Shown here: positions 7,595 through 16,107 of the stretch, in pieces
How the letters are laid out: each line of letters opens with the position of its first letter
How positions within the stretch are numbered: position 1 is the first letter of the stretch
Assembly: GCA_035293985.1 (NCBI GenBank)
Contig: DATGLS010000037.1
Location: 248,001-312,000, forward strand
Reading direction: 5' to 3'
Origin: JAVDCA01 sp035293985
GTDB lineage: Bacteria > Pseudomonadota > Alphaproteobacteria > Rhizobiales > Xanthobacteraceae
Length of the DNA stretch: 64,000 nt
The notes under the pieces: model-generated
Databases searched by the model: none
The model's input: only the letters and a program-made list of their open reading frames with translations
What the model was told of the DNA's origin: nothing
Position numbers and translations under genes: made by a program

Positions 7595-9388
7595 ATGCGT
7601 GATTCATCGGCCAGCGCGGTCGCGGTGGGAACCGGGCCGCCGGTCAAGTTCCGGCGGGCTTTGTTTTTCACCCTGGTCGCCGCCACGACCCTGACCGTCC
7701 TGGCGCTGGCGGTCGTCGCGCTCTCGCCCGGCGGCTTCGGCGTGGTCGATCTCCTGCTGCTCGCGCTCTATGCGATCGCGCTGCCCTGGCTCGTGATCGG
7801 CTTCTCGATCTCGGTCATCGGCTTCTGCGTGATGCGCTTTGCCCGCGGCCCGATCGCTACGATCTTCCCGGCGGCGGCGCGCGTCCGCGGCGACGAGCCG
7901 ATCACGGCCTCGACCGCGATCCTCATCTGCATCCGCAACGAGGCGCCGCAGCGCGTGATCCGCAACCTCGCGCCGCTAATGGCCGGCCTGGTCGGCGCCG
8001 GCGTCGGCGACCGCTTCCATGTCTTCATCCTGAGCGACACCGGCGACGCCGATCTTGCTGCGGTCGAGGAGGCGCGGCTCACCGCTTTCGCGGCGGCGTG
8101 GCGCGGCCGCATCGCCGTCACCTATCGCCGCCGCCCCGTCAACACCGCCTTCAAGGCGGGAAACATCCGCGACTTCTGCCGCCAATGGGGCGCCGACTAC
8201 GATTTCTCGCTGACCCTGGACGCGGACAGCTTCATGACCGCCGACGCGGTGCTCAACCTCGTGCGCATCATGCAGTCGGACGAAAAGCTCGGCATCGTGC
8301 AGAGCCTGGTGGTCGGACTGCCGTCGACCAGTGCGTTCGCGCGCCTCTTTCAGTTCGGCATGCGGCTCGGCATGCGCTCTTACACGATCGGCAGCGCCTG
8401 GTGGCAGGCGGATTGCGGCCCCTACTGGGGACACAATGCGCTGGTGAGGCTCGCCCCGTTCATTGCCCATTGCGAGCTGCCCGAGCTGCCGAAAACCGGC
8501 ATCCTCGGCGGCCAGATTCTGAGCCACGACCAGATCGAGGCGGTGCTGATGCGCCGCGCCGGCTACGAGGTGCGCGTCTTGCCGCTCGAGCACCAGAGCT
8601 GGGAGGAGAACCCCGCGACTCTGCTCGAGTTCATCCGCCGCGATCTGCGCTGGTGCCAGGGCAACATGCAATACCTGCATCTGCTCGGGCTGCCGGGCTT
8701 GCGGCCGGTCAGCCGCTATCAACTCGTGTTCGCGATCCTGATGTTTCTGGGCTCCCCCGCCTGGATCGCCTTGCTCGTGCTCGGTACGCTCGCGGCCGCT
8801 GCGGCGCCGACGCCGGCCGACTTCATCCGCGCCGATGCGGGCATCGCGCTGTTCGTTGCCACCATGATCATGTGGCTCTCGCCCAAGCTCGCGACCTTCG
8901 TCGACGTGCTGACGCGAGGAAAGGAGCGCTGGTCGTTCGGCGGCACGGTACGCTTTGTCGCGAGCTCCGCCGGCGAGACGGTGTTCTCGTTGCTGCTCGC
9001 CCCGATCATGTGGTTCGGCCACACGCTGTTCCTCGCCCGCCTCCCGTTGCGCCGCACGGTCGGCTGGGCCGCGCAGATGCGCGACGATCACGTGGTGCCG
9101 CTCGGCCTCGCGTGCCGGGCGCTGTGGCCGCATACCCTCGTCGGCGTCGGCGCGCTCGCCATTCTGGCGCGCACGCATCCGTGGGCGATCCCGTATGCGC
9201 TGCCGCTCGCGGCCGGGCTCGCGCTCTCGATCCCGCTCGCGGTGATCAGCGCGGCGCCGGCAGCCGGCGCCGCGCTGGTGCGGTGGGGGATCGGACGACT
9301 GCCCGAGGAGACCGCCGCGCCGGTCGCGCTCGACGCGCTGGCGCTGCCCGCGATCGCGGCAGCGCGCCCGGCGCGCGCGGCCGCCTGA
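7595..9388 (+). CDS. MdoH/OpgH-like membrane glycosyltransferase (GT2)
   Basis: A 597-residue integral membrane glycosyltransferase related to glucan glucosyltransferase OpgH (MdoH), shorter than the enterobacterial protein. Two membrane helices precede the GT2 domain. The domain shows AILICIRNEAP, DTGDADL, a central LTLDADS (DxD-type metal site), an HDQIEAVLMRR segment carrying the likely catalytic Asp, and RRDLRWCQGN (the QxxRW-type exit motif as RRDLRW). At least five further helices follow. The family polymerises beta-glucan into the periplasm. ATG at 7595 follows a GGGGGTGGA purine run; the frame is open far upstream but that is antisense to the MDR gene. It starts an operon with FkbM methyltransferase (4-bp gap) and a polytopic membrane protein. 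Confidence 0.88.
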   Translation: MRDSSASAVAVGTGPPVKFRRALFFTLVAATTLTVLALAVVALSPGGFGVVDLLLLALYAIALPWLVIGFSISVIGFCVMRFARGPIATIFPAAARVRGDEPITASTAILICIRNEAPQRVIRNLAPLMAGLVGAGVGDRFHVFILSDTGDADLAAVEEARLTAFAAAWRGRIAVTYRRRPVNTAFKAGNIRDFCRQWGADYDFSLTLDADSFMTADAVLNLVRIMQSDEKLGIVQSLVVGLPSTSAFARLFQFGMRLGMRSYTIGSAWWQADCGPYWGHNALVRLAPFIAHCELPELPKTGILGGQILSHDQIEAVLMRRAGYEVRVLPLEHQSWEENPATLLEFIRRDLRWCQGNMQYLHLLGLPGLRPVSRYQLVFAILMFLGSPAWIALLVLGTLAAAAAPTPADFIRADAGIALFVATMIMWLSPKLATFVDVLTRGKERWSFGGTVRFVASSAGETVFSLLLAPIMWFGHTLFLARLPLRRTVGWAAQMRDDHVVPLGLACRALWPHTLVGVGALAILARTHPWAIPYALPLAAGLALSIPLAVISAAPAAGAALVRWGIGRLPEETAAPVALDALALPAIAAARPARAAA

Positions 9389-9392
9389 GCCG

Positions 9393-10157
9393 ATGGCGGT
9401 GCTCCAAGGGGTCCTCGAATCCTTGCGCATCGCGCGCGGCATCGCCCGCTCACTGCTCATTTATTACGGCACGCGCGGGCACGGCGCCGCGATGGACCGG
9501 ATGTACCGGCAGTTCGTGCGTCCCGGCGACCTCGTGTTCGACGCCGGCGCCCATGTGGGCGACCGCGTCGCCGCCTTCCGCCGTCTCAAGGCGCGCGTGG
9601 TCGCGATCGAGCCGCAGCCCGCGCTGGTGCGCACGCTGCGGCTGCTCTACGGGCGTGACAAGGACGTCGTGATCGAGCCGGTCGCGCTCGGCGAGCGCGC
9701 GGGCACGGTCGAGCTCAAGCTCAACATCGACAATCCGACTGTTTCCACTGCGTCCGACGATTTCGTTGCGGCTGCGCACGGCGCGCCAGGCTGGGACGAC
9801 CAGGCCTGGACGCGCCGCGTCACCGTGCCGATGACGACGCTCGACGTGCTGATCGCGCGGCACGGCCTGCCCCGCTTCATCAAGATCGACGTAGAGGGCT
9901 TCGAGGCGCAGGCCCTCGCTGGCTTGTCCCAGCCGGTGCCGGCCCTGTCGTTCGAGTTCACCATCATACAGCGCGACGTCGCGCTCGCGGCGCTCGATCG
10001 GTGCGTCGCGCTCGGTTTCACCGGCTTCGACGCGGCGCTCGGGGAAAGCCAGCAGCTCGTGCACGGTACGTGGCGCTCGGCAGAGGATATCCAGCGCTGG
10101 CTGCGCGACCGGCCCGCCGCAGCCAATTCGGGGGACATCTATGCGGTGCGGCCATGA
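9393..10157 (+). CDS. FkbM family methyltransferase
   Basis: A 254-residue SAM-dependent methyltransferase of the FkbM family, which O-methylates sugars or polyketides. The SAM-binding motif is LVFDAGAHVGDR (residues about 48-59), followed by VVAIEPQP at the end of strand two, ALGERAGTVEL, and the FkbM hallmark FIKIDVEGFEAQAL. No signal peptide or membrane helix. It begins four bases after the MdoH-like transferase, and its TGA overlaps the ATG of the next gene (ATGA), so the three are one translational unit. A role in methylating the glycan made or exported by its neighbours is inferred. Confidence 0.88.
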   Translation: MAVLQGVLESLRIARGIARSLLIYYGTRGHGAAMDRMYRQFVRPGDLVFDAGAHVGDRVAAFRRLKARVVAIEPQPALVRTLRLLYGRDKDVVIEPVALGERAGTVELKLNIDNPTVSTASDDFVAAAHGAPGWDDQAWTRRVTVPMTTLDVLIARHGLPRFIKIDVEGFEAQALAGLSQPVPALSFEFTIIQRDVALAALDRCVALGFTGFDAALGESQQLVHGTWRSAEDIQRWLRDRPAAANSGDIYAVRP

Positions 10158-11485
10158 GCGATGATGCCGGCTCCGGGTTGACGTGGCGCCGCGCGCTGGT
10201 TGTCGTGGCGCTCGCCGCGGCAGGCTTCGCGCTTACGCTGCGCGTCTTCTACCCGGGCGTCATGACCTGGGACGCCTGGTACGTGCATGGCGACATCGCC
10301 AAGGGCGAGCTGGGCGACTGGCAGTCGCCCGTCATGGTCAGGCTGTGGGCCCTGATCGATCCGCTCGCGCCGGGCGCGGCCAGCATGTTCCTGTTCATCG
10401 CAACGCTGTACTGGCTCGCCTTCGTTGTGCTCGCGCTGGTGCTCGCGCGCCGCTCGCGCTGGCTCGGGCCGGCCGTGCTGGTGCTCGCGCTCGCGCCGCC
10501 CGCGTTCGAGTTCGTCGGCATCGTCTGGCGCGACATCATCCTGGCCGCGAGCTGGCTGCTCGCTGCGGCGCTCGCCTTTGCGGTGGCGGAGCGCCAGCGC
10601 GACGGCTGGCGGCTCGGCGCGCAGGCGCTCGCCTGGCTGCTGCTCTGCTTCGGCTTCCTCCTGCGCCCGAACGGCCTGTTCGCCGGCCCGATCCTCGCGG
10701 CCTACCTGATCTGGCCCGCGCGTTTCGACCTCAAGCGCGCGGCGCTGCTCTACGTTCCGGCGACCGCCGCGTTCGCGCTGTTGGTGCCGCTCGTTTATTA
10801 CGCGATGCTCGGCGCGCGGCACGAGCACGCCGTGCAGTCGATCATGGTGTTCGATCTCGCCGGCATCTCGCACTTCACCGGAGAGAACCAGTTCCCGGTG
10901 GCGTGGAGCGCGGACGAGAACGCGCAACTCCTCGGCCCCTGCTACAAGCCGACCGACTGGGACAATTACTGGACGCGGGAGCCCTGCCTCTTCGTGATGA
11001 AGAAGCTCGATGCCGAGAAGGTCTTCGGCACGTCGGCGATCACGCAGGCTTGGCTGCACGCGCTCGCGGCCCATCCGCTCGCTTATCTCGAGCATCGCGC
11101 CGCCGTGATGGAAAATTTCCTGGTGAACCAGAACCTCACCATGTTCACGGCCGACATCGAGCATCCGGGCGGAACGGTCTTCACCGACAACGCGTGGTTC
11201 GGTGGCCTGCGATCGGTCAACGACTGGCTCACCCGCACACCGCTGCTGCGCGCCGGCACCTGGATGTTGCTGTGCATGCTTTGGTGCACGCTCGCCTGGC
11301 GCCGCCGCGCGAGGCCGTCGGGCGCCTTCGTGCTCGGCGCCTGCGGATCGGCCGTCGTCTACATGGCGACGTTCTTTCCGGCGGCCGTGGCCGGCGATTT
11401 CCGCTACGCGTTGTGGGCGGTGCTGGCGGGCCTCGCCGGCGCGCTCGTGCTGGCTGTGCGCGATGCGAAACCTTCGGTCACCTGA
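10154..11485 (+). CDS. Polytopic membrane protein, GT-C-like
   Basis: A 443-residue protein with about ten hydrophobic segments. After the first helix an extracytoplasmic loop reads FYPGVMTWDAWYVHGDI and LGDWQSPVMVRLW. Later come FVGIVWRDIILAAS and LLRPNGLF. This order (aspartate-containing first loop, W-x-S-P, I/V-W-R/K-D, L-R-x-N) resembles a family of bacterial GT-C-type membrane glycosyltransferases of uncertain substrate. A soluble stretch around residues 230-330 lies between the membrane blocks. Its ATG overlaps the FkbM stop. Together with the MdoH-like enzyme and methyltransferase it suggests assembly of a modified envelope glycan. The GT-C assignment rests on pattern only. Confidence 0.65.
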   Translation: MSDDAGSGLTWRRALVVVALAAAGFALTLRVFYPGVMTWDAWYVHGDIAKGELGDWQSPVMVRLWALIDPLAPGAASMFLFIATLYWLAFVVLALVLARRSRWLGPAVLVLALAPPAFEFVGIVWRDIILAASWLLAAALAFAVAERQRDGWRLGAQALAWLLLCFGFLLRPNGLFAGPILAAYLIWPARFDLKRAALLYVPATAAFALLVPLVYYAMLGARHEHAVQSIMVFDLAGISHFTGENQFPVAWSADENAQLLGPCYKPTDWDNYWTREPCLFVMKKLDAEKVFGTSAITQAWLHALAAHPLAYLEHRAAVMENFLVNQNLTMFTADIEHPGGTVFTDNAWFGGLRSVNDWLTRTPLLRAGTWMLLCMLWCTLAWRRRARPSGAFVLGACGSAVVYMATFFPAAVAGDFRYALWAVLAGLAGALVLAVRDAKPSVT

Positions 11486-11577
11486 TCCGTAGCTCGGCGC
11501 GTACCCAGCCCGTGCCCACTGCGCGCCCTTGCCTCGGTGCGCTTTATGGCCGAACGTGTCGGCGTGGGGAGACGACA

Positions 11578-11790
11578 ATGAGCGTGCCTGACGCCATTCT
11601 GCTGGCTGTTGCGCTCTACGCCGCCATAGGCGTCGCGACGGCTATCGCCTTCATCTCCGTCGGCATCTCGCAAGTTCTGCCGCACCCGACGCCGGTGACG
11701 TTGGGCGCGCGTCTCCTCATCCTGCCCGGATCATTCGCGCTGTGGCCCTGCATCCTGCTGCGCTGGCGCAAGACGCGGAGGCACGCGTGA
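11578..11790 (+). CDS. Small two-helix membrane protein (70 aa), unknown function
   Basis: A 70-residue protein with two hydrophobic stretches, residues 5-32 (AILLAVALYAAIGVATAIAF) and about 45-61 (RLLILPGSFALWPCILL), ending in a basic tail LRWRKTRRHA that should stay inside the cell. ATG at 11578 has GGGGAGACGAC upstream as a ribosome-binding site. The stop overlaps the GTG of the next small gene (GTGA). Position as first gene of the overlapped series that leads to the two Rieske proteins suggests a structural or accessory subunit of that redox system. No named family recognised. Confidence 0.65.
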   Translation: MSVPDAILLAVALYAAIGVATAIAFISVGISQVLPHPTPVTLGARLLILPGSFALWPCILLRWRKTRRHA

Positions 11791-11933
11791 CGCGAACGCA
11801 CCGCTCGCTACACCGGCTGGTCTGGCCGATCCTCGCGGTGCTCGTCGTGATCGGCGTCATCCTGGCGCTGTGGCTGCGGCCCCTGCCGGAGCATGCGCGC
11901 GCTGTCCCGCTGACGATGGAGCGCTCCGCATGA
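11787..11933 (+). CDS. Small single-span membrane protein (48 aa), unknown function
   Basis: A 48-residue protein, VTRTHRSLHRLVWPILAVLV at the N-terminus, one transmembrane helix at about residues 12-31, then a short periplasmic tail ending MERSA. It starts with GTG inside the stop of the preceding gene and its TGA overlaps the ATG of the heme/Rieske gene, so it is translationally linked on both sides. Such tiny membrane proteins often stabilise cytochrome complexes, but no family is recognised and this role is inference. Confidence 0.6.
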   Translation: MTRTHRSLHRLVWPILAVLVVIGVILALWLRPLPEHARAVPLTMERSA

Positions 11934-12964
11934 GCGTCGCCCTGCGCGCGGTGCAGTGGAATCGGGACAAGCTCGTCTACGATGCGATCTTGATCGTCGC
12001 CGTCGCCCTCTACGTCGCGGGCTATCTCGCGATCGCGTGGCGGACCGATCCGCCGAAGACGACGTCGGACGCCATCGACGTCTGGATCCGCGCAAGCGGA
12101 AGCTGCGCGTTCCTGATGCTGACCGTGATCCTGTGTATCGGCCCGCTGGCGCGGCTCGATCGGCGCTTTCTGAAGCTTCTCTACAACCGCCGCCATTTCG
12201 GCGTGCTGACGTTCTTGATCGCGAGCTTTCATTTCGCCTGGCTGCTCGACTGGTACGTCACGCTGCACGCGCTGCCCAACCTCGCCGCCGAGCTCACCAG
12301 ATGGGGCGACTACGCCAAGTTCATCGGCTTTCCGTTCAAGGCGCTCGGCATCGCGGCCCTGCTGATCCTCTTTCTGCTCGCCTCCACGAGTCATGATTTC
12401 TGGCTCATGTTCCTGACCCCGCGGGTCTGGAAATTCCTCCACATGCTGCTCTACGTCGCCTACGGCCTCGTCGTGATGCACGTCGCGCTCGGCCACATGC
12501 AGGACGAGCGCTCGCCGCTCGTGCCGATCATGCTGCTCGGCAGCTTCGCGCTGGTGACGTCACTGCATATCGTCGCCGGGTGGCGCGAGCGCAAATCCGA
12601 CCACCCGCCTGCAACGAATGGCTGGCTCACGGTCGGCGCGGTCGCCTCGATCCCCGACAAGGGCGCGCGTATCGTCACGGCGCCGGGTGGCGAGCGCATC
12701 GCGGTCTTCCGCGACGGCGACGCGATCGGCGCCGTCACCAACCTGTGCGCCCACCAGAACGGCCCGCTCGGCGAAGGCCGCATCATCGATGGCTGCATCA
12801 CCTGCCCGTGGCACGGCTATCAATACCGGCTCGCCGACGGCTGCGCGCCGCCGCCCTTCACCGAGAAGCTCGTGACCTATCGGGTGCGGATCGCGGGCGG
12901 GCTGGTCGAGGTCGATCCGACGCCGCTCGCGCCCGGCACGCCGGCCGCGATCATCGCGTCGTGA
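11930..12964 (+). CDS. Ferric-reductase-like heme b membrane domain fused to a Rieske 2Fe-2S domain
   Basis: A 344-residue fusion. Residues 1-220 form about six helices with the ferric-reductase-like (MsrQ/NOX-type) histidine pattern: NRRHFG with His89, His101 on the same helix, then KFLHMLLYVAYGLVVMHV with His171 and His184, suiting two stacked b hemes. Residues about 230-335 are a Rieske domain: CAHQNG (Cys273, His275) and CPWHGYQY (Cys292, His295). It therefore probably passes electrons between the membrane hemes and a 2Fe-2S cluster on the cytoplasmic side. The ATG overlaps the stop of the 48-residue membrane protein, and the Rieske/flavodoxin fusion follows 16 bp later. Donor and acceptor are unknown. 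Confidence 0.85.
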   Translation: MSVALRAVQWNRDKLVYDAILIVAVALYVAGYLAIAWRTDPPKTTSDAIDVWIRASGSCAFLMLTVILCIGPLARLDRRFLKLLYNRRHFGVLTFLIASFHFAWLLDWYVTLHALPNLAAELTRWGDYAKFIGFPFKALGIAALLILFLLASTSHDFWLMFLTPRVWKFLHMLLYVAYGLVVMHVALGHMQDERSPLVPIMLLGSFALVTSLHIVAGWRERKSDHPPATNGWLTVGAVASIPDKGARIVTAPGGERIAVFRDGDAIGAVTNLCAHQNGPLGEGRIIDGCITCPWHGYQYRLADGCAPPPFTEKLVTYRVRIAGGLVEVDPTPLAPGTPAAIIAS

Positions 12965-12980
12965 GCAAAGGGAGGGGGTG

Positions 12981-14063
12981 ATGGCCGAGAACTGGGTCGA
13001 TGTGGGTGCGGCGTCCGAGCTGAGCTCACTACCGTTGCGGCGCATCGGCGTGCAGAACCGCGATATCGCGCTGTCGTTCCGCGACGGCAGCTTCGGCGCG
13101 CTCGCCAATGCCTGCAACCATGTCGGCGGCCCGCTCGGTGAGGGCCTGCTCGACGGCGACTACGTCACGTGCCCCTGGCATCACTGGAAATTCCACCGCG
13201 TCACCGGCAAGGGCGAGCCGGGCTTCGAGGAAGATTGCGTGCCGGCCTATCCGGTGAAAGTCGAGAATGACCGCGTCCTCGTCGATCTCGCCAATGCGAG
13301 CCGGCGCAACAAGAAGCCGCACCCGCCGCATCCGCTCGAACGTGCGGTCAAGCGCGCGGCGGGGCCGCTGCGCGTCTGCGGCATCTCGACCACCGCGATG
13401 GACGCGGCCAATCCTCGCTTCTCCGGCTCCGATCATCTGCTCGACCACGCCCTGAAGGCGGCGTCGGTCGAGGGCGCGCAGACGCGCCTGATCCGCCTCA
13501 ACGATCTGAAATTCCGCGCCTGCGAGGGCTATTACTCGAAGGCGGCGCACGCCTGCACCTGGCCGTGCTCGATCACCCAGATGGACGAGAGCGACCAGAT
13601 GGACCGCGTCTACGAGGCGCTCGTGCACTGGGCCGACGCGATCATCGTCGCCTCGCCGATCCGCTGGGGCACGGCGTCATCGCTCTATTTCAAGATGGCG
13701 GAACGGCTCAACTGCGTGCAGAACGCGATCACCATCGGTGACAACGTGCTGATCCGCAACAAGGTGGCGGGCTTCATCATCGTCGGCGGGCAGGACAACA
13801 TCCAGGCGGTCGCGGGGCAGATGCTCGGCTTCTTCGCCGAGCTCGGCTTCATCTTTCCGCAGTTTCCCTACATCGCCCATTCGCGCGGCTGGTCGCACGA
13901 GGACATGGAGGTCAATGTCGAGATCGTGCGGAACTCGACCGAGCTCGCCGAGGGCGCCGCGATGCTGGCGATGCGCTGCCTCGCGCTCGCCAAGGATCTG
14001 ATCGCGCGCGACGAGGCGCCCGCGTCGATCGAGCGCGGCGGCCGCAAGGCGCATGCGGTGTAG
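12981..14063 (+). CDS. Rieske ferredoxin fused to NADPH-dependent FMN reductase/flavodoxin domain
   Basis: A 360-residue soluble fusion. Residues 5-105 are a Rieske domain with CNHVGG (Cys45, His47) and CPWHHW (Cys64, His67). Residues about 130-345 are a flavodoxin-like FMN reductase: LRVCGIST at the first strand, IIVASPIRWGTASSLYFKMA (the flavin-loop region), and GFIIVGGQDN. Such a protein can move electrons between FMN and a Rieske cluster. ATG at 12981 has GGAGGGGG just upstream; an in-frame GTG sits directly before it. With the preceding heme/Rieske membrane fusion it makes an apparent electron-transfer pair. Direction of electron flow and final substrate are not evident. Confidence 0.85.
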   Translation: MAENWVDVGAASELSSLPLRRIGVQNRDIALSFRDGSFGALANACNHVGGPLGEGLLDGDYVTCPWHHWKFHRVTGKGEPGFEEDCVPAYPVKVENDRVLVDLANASRRNKKPHPPHPLERAVKRAAGPLRVCGISTTAMDAANPRFSGSDHLLDHALKAASVEGAQTRLIRLNDLKFRACEGYYSKAAHACTWPCSITQMDESDQMDRVYEALVHWADAIIVASPIRWGTASSLYFKMAERLNCVQNAITIGDNVLIRNKVAGFIIVGGQDNIQAVAGQMLGFFAELGFIFPQFPYIAHSRGWSHEDMEVNVEIVRNSTELAEGAAMLAMRCLALAKDLIARDEAPASIERGGRKAHAV

Positions 14064-14233
14064 CGAAAGACAGGCAGCCGTCAGGCGGCGTCGCGCACCT
14101 CGCGGTTCGCCACGGTTCCGTCATGGATGCAATCGCAACAAGGACAACGGACGCGGATCGGCAGGTCGCGCGTCTTCTGCCCTTCCGCCCGCTGGGCGTC
14201 GATCCCCGAGTCGATCGATCGAAGGCCCGCAGC

Positions 14234-15226
14234 TCACACCTGCTGCCCCTCGCTCAGCGGGATGTCGCGCAGCGTGCTCGGCGCGAACAGCTCCTCGAGC
14301 TTGACGCGCCGCTGCGTCAACCCCTGCTCGTGGGTGTACTGCAGCAGCGCCTCGATGCTGGGGCGGTTCTGCTCGATGCCGTAGGCGTACCAGTCGCGGC
14401 CGAAGATCGCCTTCTCCTCCTCGATCATCGGCTGCAGCCAGGCGAACGAGGCTTTGGGCGAGCCGGTCTCGGTCAGGAGATGGTAGCAATGCTCTTTCGC
14501 CTGGGAGAGCGCCTTGTAGAGGTTGAGCGCCACCCAGGGATCGCGCTCGTAGATGTCGCGGCGGATCACCACGGTATGCATGATCGGATAGATCTTGGTG
14601 CGGCGATAATAGTCCTTCTCGGCCTCGGCGTAGTTGGGAATGAGCCGCCGCACGTTTTTGGCGCCGCGGCGGAACGAGAGCGGATTGTTGGCGGTCATCA
14701 TGAAATCGATCTCGCCGCGCTCGAGGAGGTCGCCGAGCTCGGTGCCCGCCGGGGCTTGGGTGAGGCGCACGTCGGCGGGGAGCTGGCGGCCGAGACGATC
14801 GGCGCGCCCCTGCACCCACTCGACGTCGCTCGGCTTGACGCCGAACTCGTGCTGCATCAGCCCGCGCATGTAGACCGCAGCCGTCATGCTGTATTCCGGC
14901 ACGCCGCCGCGCTTGCCCTTGAGGTCGGCCCCCTGCTCGACTCCCTTCGTCGTGTTGATGAAGAAGTAGCCGTGGCGAAACACGCGCGAGGGAAACACCG
15001 GGATCGCGACGAACGGCGCGTTGCCGTCGCTCACCAGGCTCGTGTAGTTCGACAGCGACATCTCCGAGGCGTGGAATTCCTGGTACTGCAGCATGCGCCA
15101 GAAGATCTCCGCCGGCTGCAGCGCGATGTAGTTGAGATCGATGCCCTCGGGCTTGATCGTGCCGTCGCGCAAGGCCTGAGTGCGGTCGTAGGGCCCGCAG
15201 GCGAAGTTGAGACGAAGGTTGGCCAT
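14234..15226 (-). CDS. 4,5-dihydroxyphthalate decarboxylase-like / ABC substrate-binding-like protein
   Basis: A 330-residue protein related to 4,5-dihydroxyphthalate decarboxylase (Pht5-type) and to periplasmic-binding-protein folds. Visible features: LNFACGPYDRTQAL at the start, EGIDLNYIALQPAEIFWRML, SEMSLSNYTSL, IPVFPSRVFRHGYFFIN and a MTANNPLSF segment. There is no signal peptide, which fits a cytosolic enzyme better than a transport receptor. Homologues are often found beside aromatic-degradation genes, but no phthalate pathway is present here. It stands alone on the minus strand, 170 bases beyond the convergent Rieske gene. Substrate unknown; the enzyme name should be read as family resemblance only. 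Confidence 0.75.
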   Translation of the reverse strand: MANLRLNFACGPYDRTQALRDGTIKPEGIDLNYIALQPAEIFWRMLQYQEFHASEMSLSNYTSLVSDGNAPFVAIPVFPSRVFRHGYFFINTTKGVEQGADLKGKRGGVPEYSMTAAVYMRGLMQHEFGVKPSDVEWVQGRADRLGRQLPADVRLTQAPAGTELGDLLERGEIDFMMTANNPLSFRRGAKNVRRLIPNYAEAEKDYYRRTKIYPIMHTVVIRRDIYERDPWVALNLYKALSQAKEHCYHLLTETGSPKASFAWLQPMIEEEKAIFGRDWYAYGIEQNRPSIEALLQYTHEQGLTQRRVKLEELFAPSTLRDIPLSEGQQV

Positions 15227-15342
15227 GTGCGTGTTTCCCGGTGGGTAGAGGCCGGGGGAAACTGTCGGCGCGGCGGAGGGCTGTCAAGCGGCGCTCATGC
15301 AGCCGCGGCATGCCTATCACGGCGTAAGGTAGACAGCAGAAA

Positions 15343-15364
15343 GGCCGCCGGGTGCCCGGCGGCC
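15343..15364 (-). terminator. Rho-independent terminator
   Basis: A perfect 10-bp stem (GGCCGCCGGG / CCCGGCGGCC) with a two-base loop (effectively nine pairs with a four-base loop) at 15343-15364. Read on the minus strand it is followed by TTTCTGCTGTC. It lies 37 bp after the stop of the 137-residue hypothetical gene, which it should terminate. Confidence 0.75.
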
Positions 15365-15400
15365 CATCTGACGGCTTGCTTGCAGATATGTGCGTCTCGA

Positions 15401-15814
15401 TCAGACGGTCTGCGTTTCCGGCGTCTCCGCCTTCTGCTCGGTCGCCTTCTCCGGGTCGACCGGCAGCTGCAGCACGGTGGCCACCTGGCCTTCGCACAGC
15501 CGCGTCACCAGCACGATCTGCCCGCCCGGGAACTCGAGCGCGTCGTGGTGGTCATGCGGGTTCTGCAGGTTGATCTCGCGGAAGCGCGCCACCTTCTCGG
15601 CGATGCGGCGGCTCGGCAGCAGGCCGAGCGCGTGCACGCAAGTGACGTCCTGCTCGAATGCCAGCTCGGTGCCGGGCATCAGGCAAACGGCGACGTTCGG
15701 TTCGCCGATCGCCGTGAAGCCACGGGTGATCGAGTTGGTGAATTTGGTTGAGACCAGCTTGTCGCCGACTTTGGCCGGACGGCTCGCGAGGTGCTCTAGA
15801 CTGTAGTCGCACAT
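15401..15814 (-). CDS. Conserved hypothetical protein (137 aa)
   Basis: A 137-residue soluble protein beginning MCDYSLEHLASRPAKVGDKL, with TITRGF-like SITRGFTAIGEPNVAVCLMPG, a central ALGLLPSRRIAEKVARFREI and NPHDHHDALEFPGGQIVLVT. A charged, disordered tail (about residues 118-137) ends it. The two clusters of His and the Cys residues could bind metal, which is inference. I recognise it as a type of uncharacterised protein frequent in Bradyrhizobium-like genomes, without an assigned function. Single-gene unit with its own strong terminator at 15343-15364. Confidence 0.75.
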   Translation of the reverse strand: MCDYSLEHLASRPAKVGDKLVSTKFTNSITRGFTAIGEPNVAVCLMPGTELAFEQDVTCVHALGLLPSRRIAEKVARFREINLQNPHDHHDALEFPGGQIVLVTRLCEGQVATVLQLPVDPEKATEQKAETPETQTV

Positions 15815-16107
15815 AGCGCAGCTCCTGTGAAGTGAACAGCCTTAACGGTTGTTCTGGCCCATGGGATCGTGACAACGCGCCGTCGTGCCCGACATTTACG
15901 AGAGCCCGGGCAACATCGGCCCGGCACGCGGTCGCGCCGCTATACTGCAAAAGGAAATAGCCAAAACTTGGTTCCCCGCCCGGCGTTTTTTTTGCGAGAG
16001 GTGCGGCGATGCGCGTCGGCAACGTCAGGCAAGCCACTCTACCGCAGCGCGGTGCGCCCACGGCGGTCGCGGATTCGCCCAATTCGCGAGCGAGACTCTG
16101 CCTCGTA

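Noticed and set aside
14234..15226. True phthalate-pathway decarboxylase
   Set aside because: No other phthalate gene is nearby and the family also includes binding-protein-like members; kept only as a resemblance.
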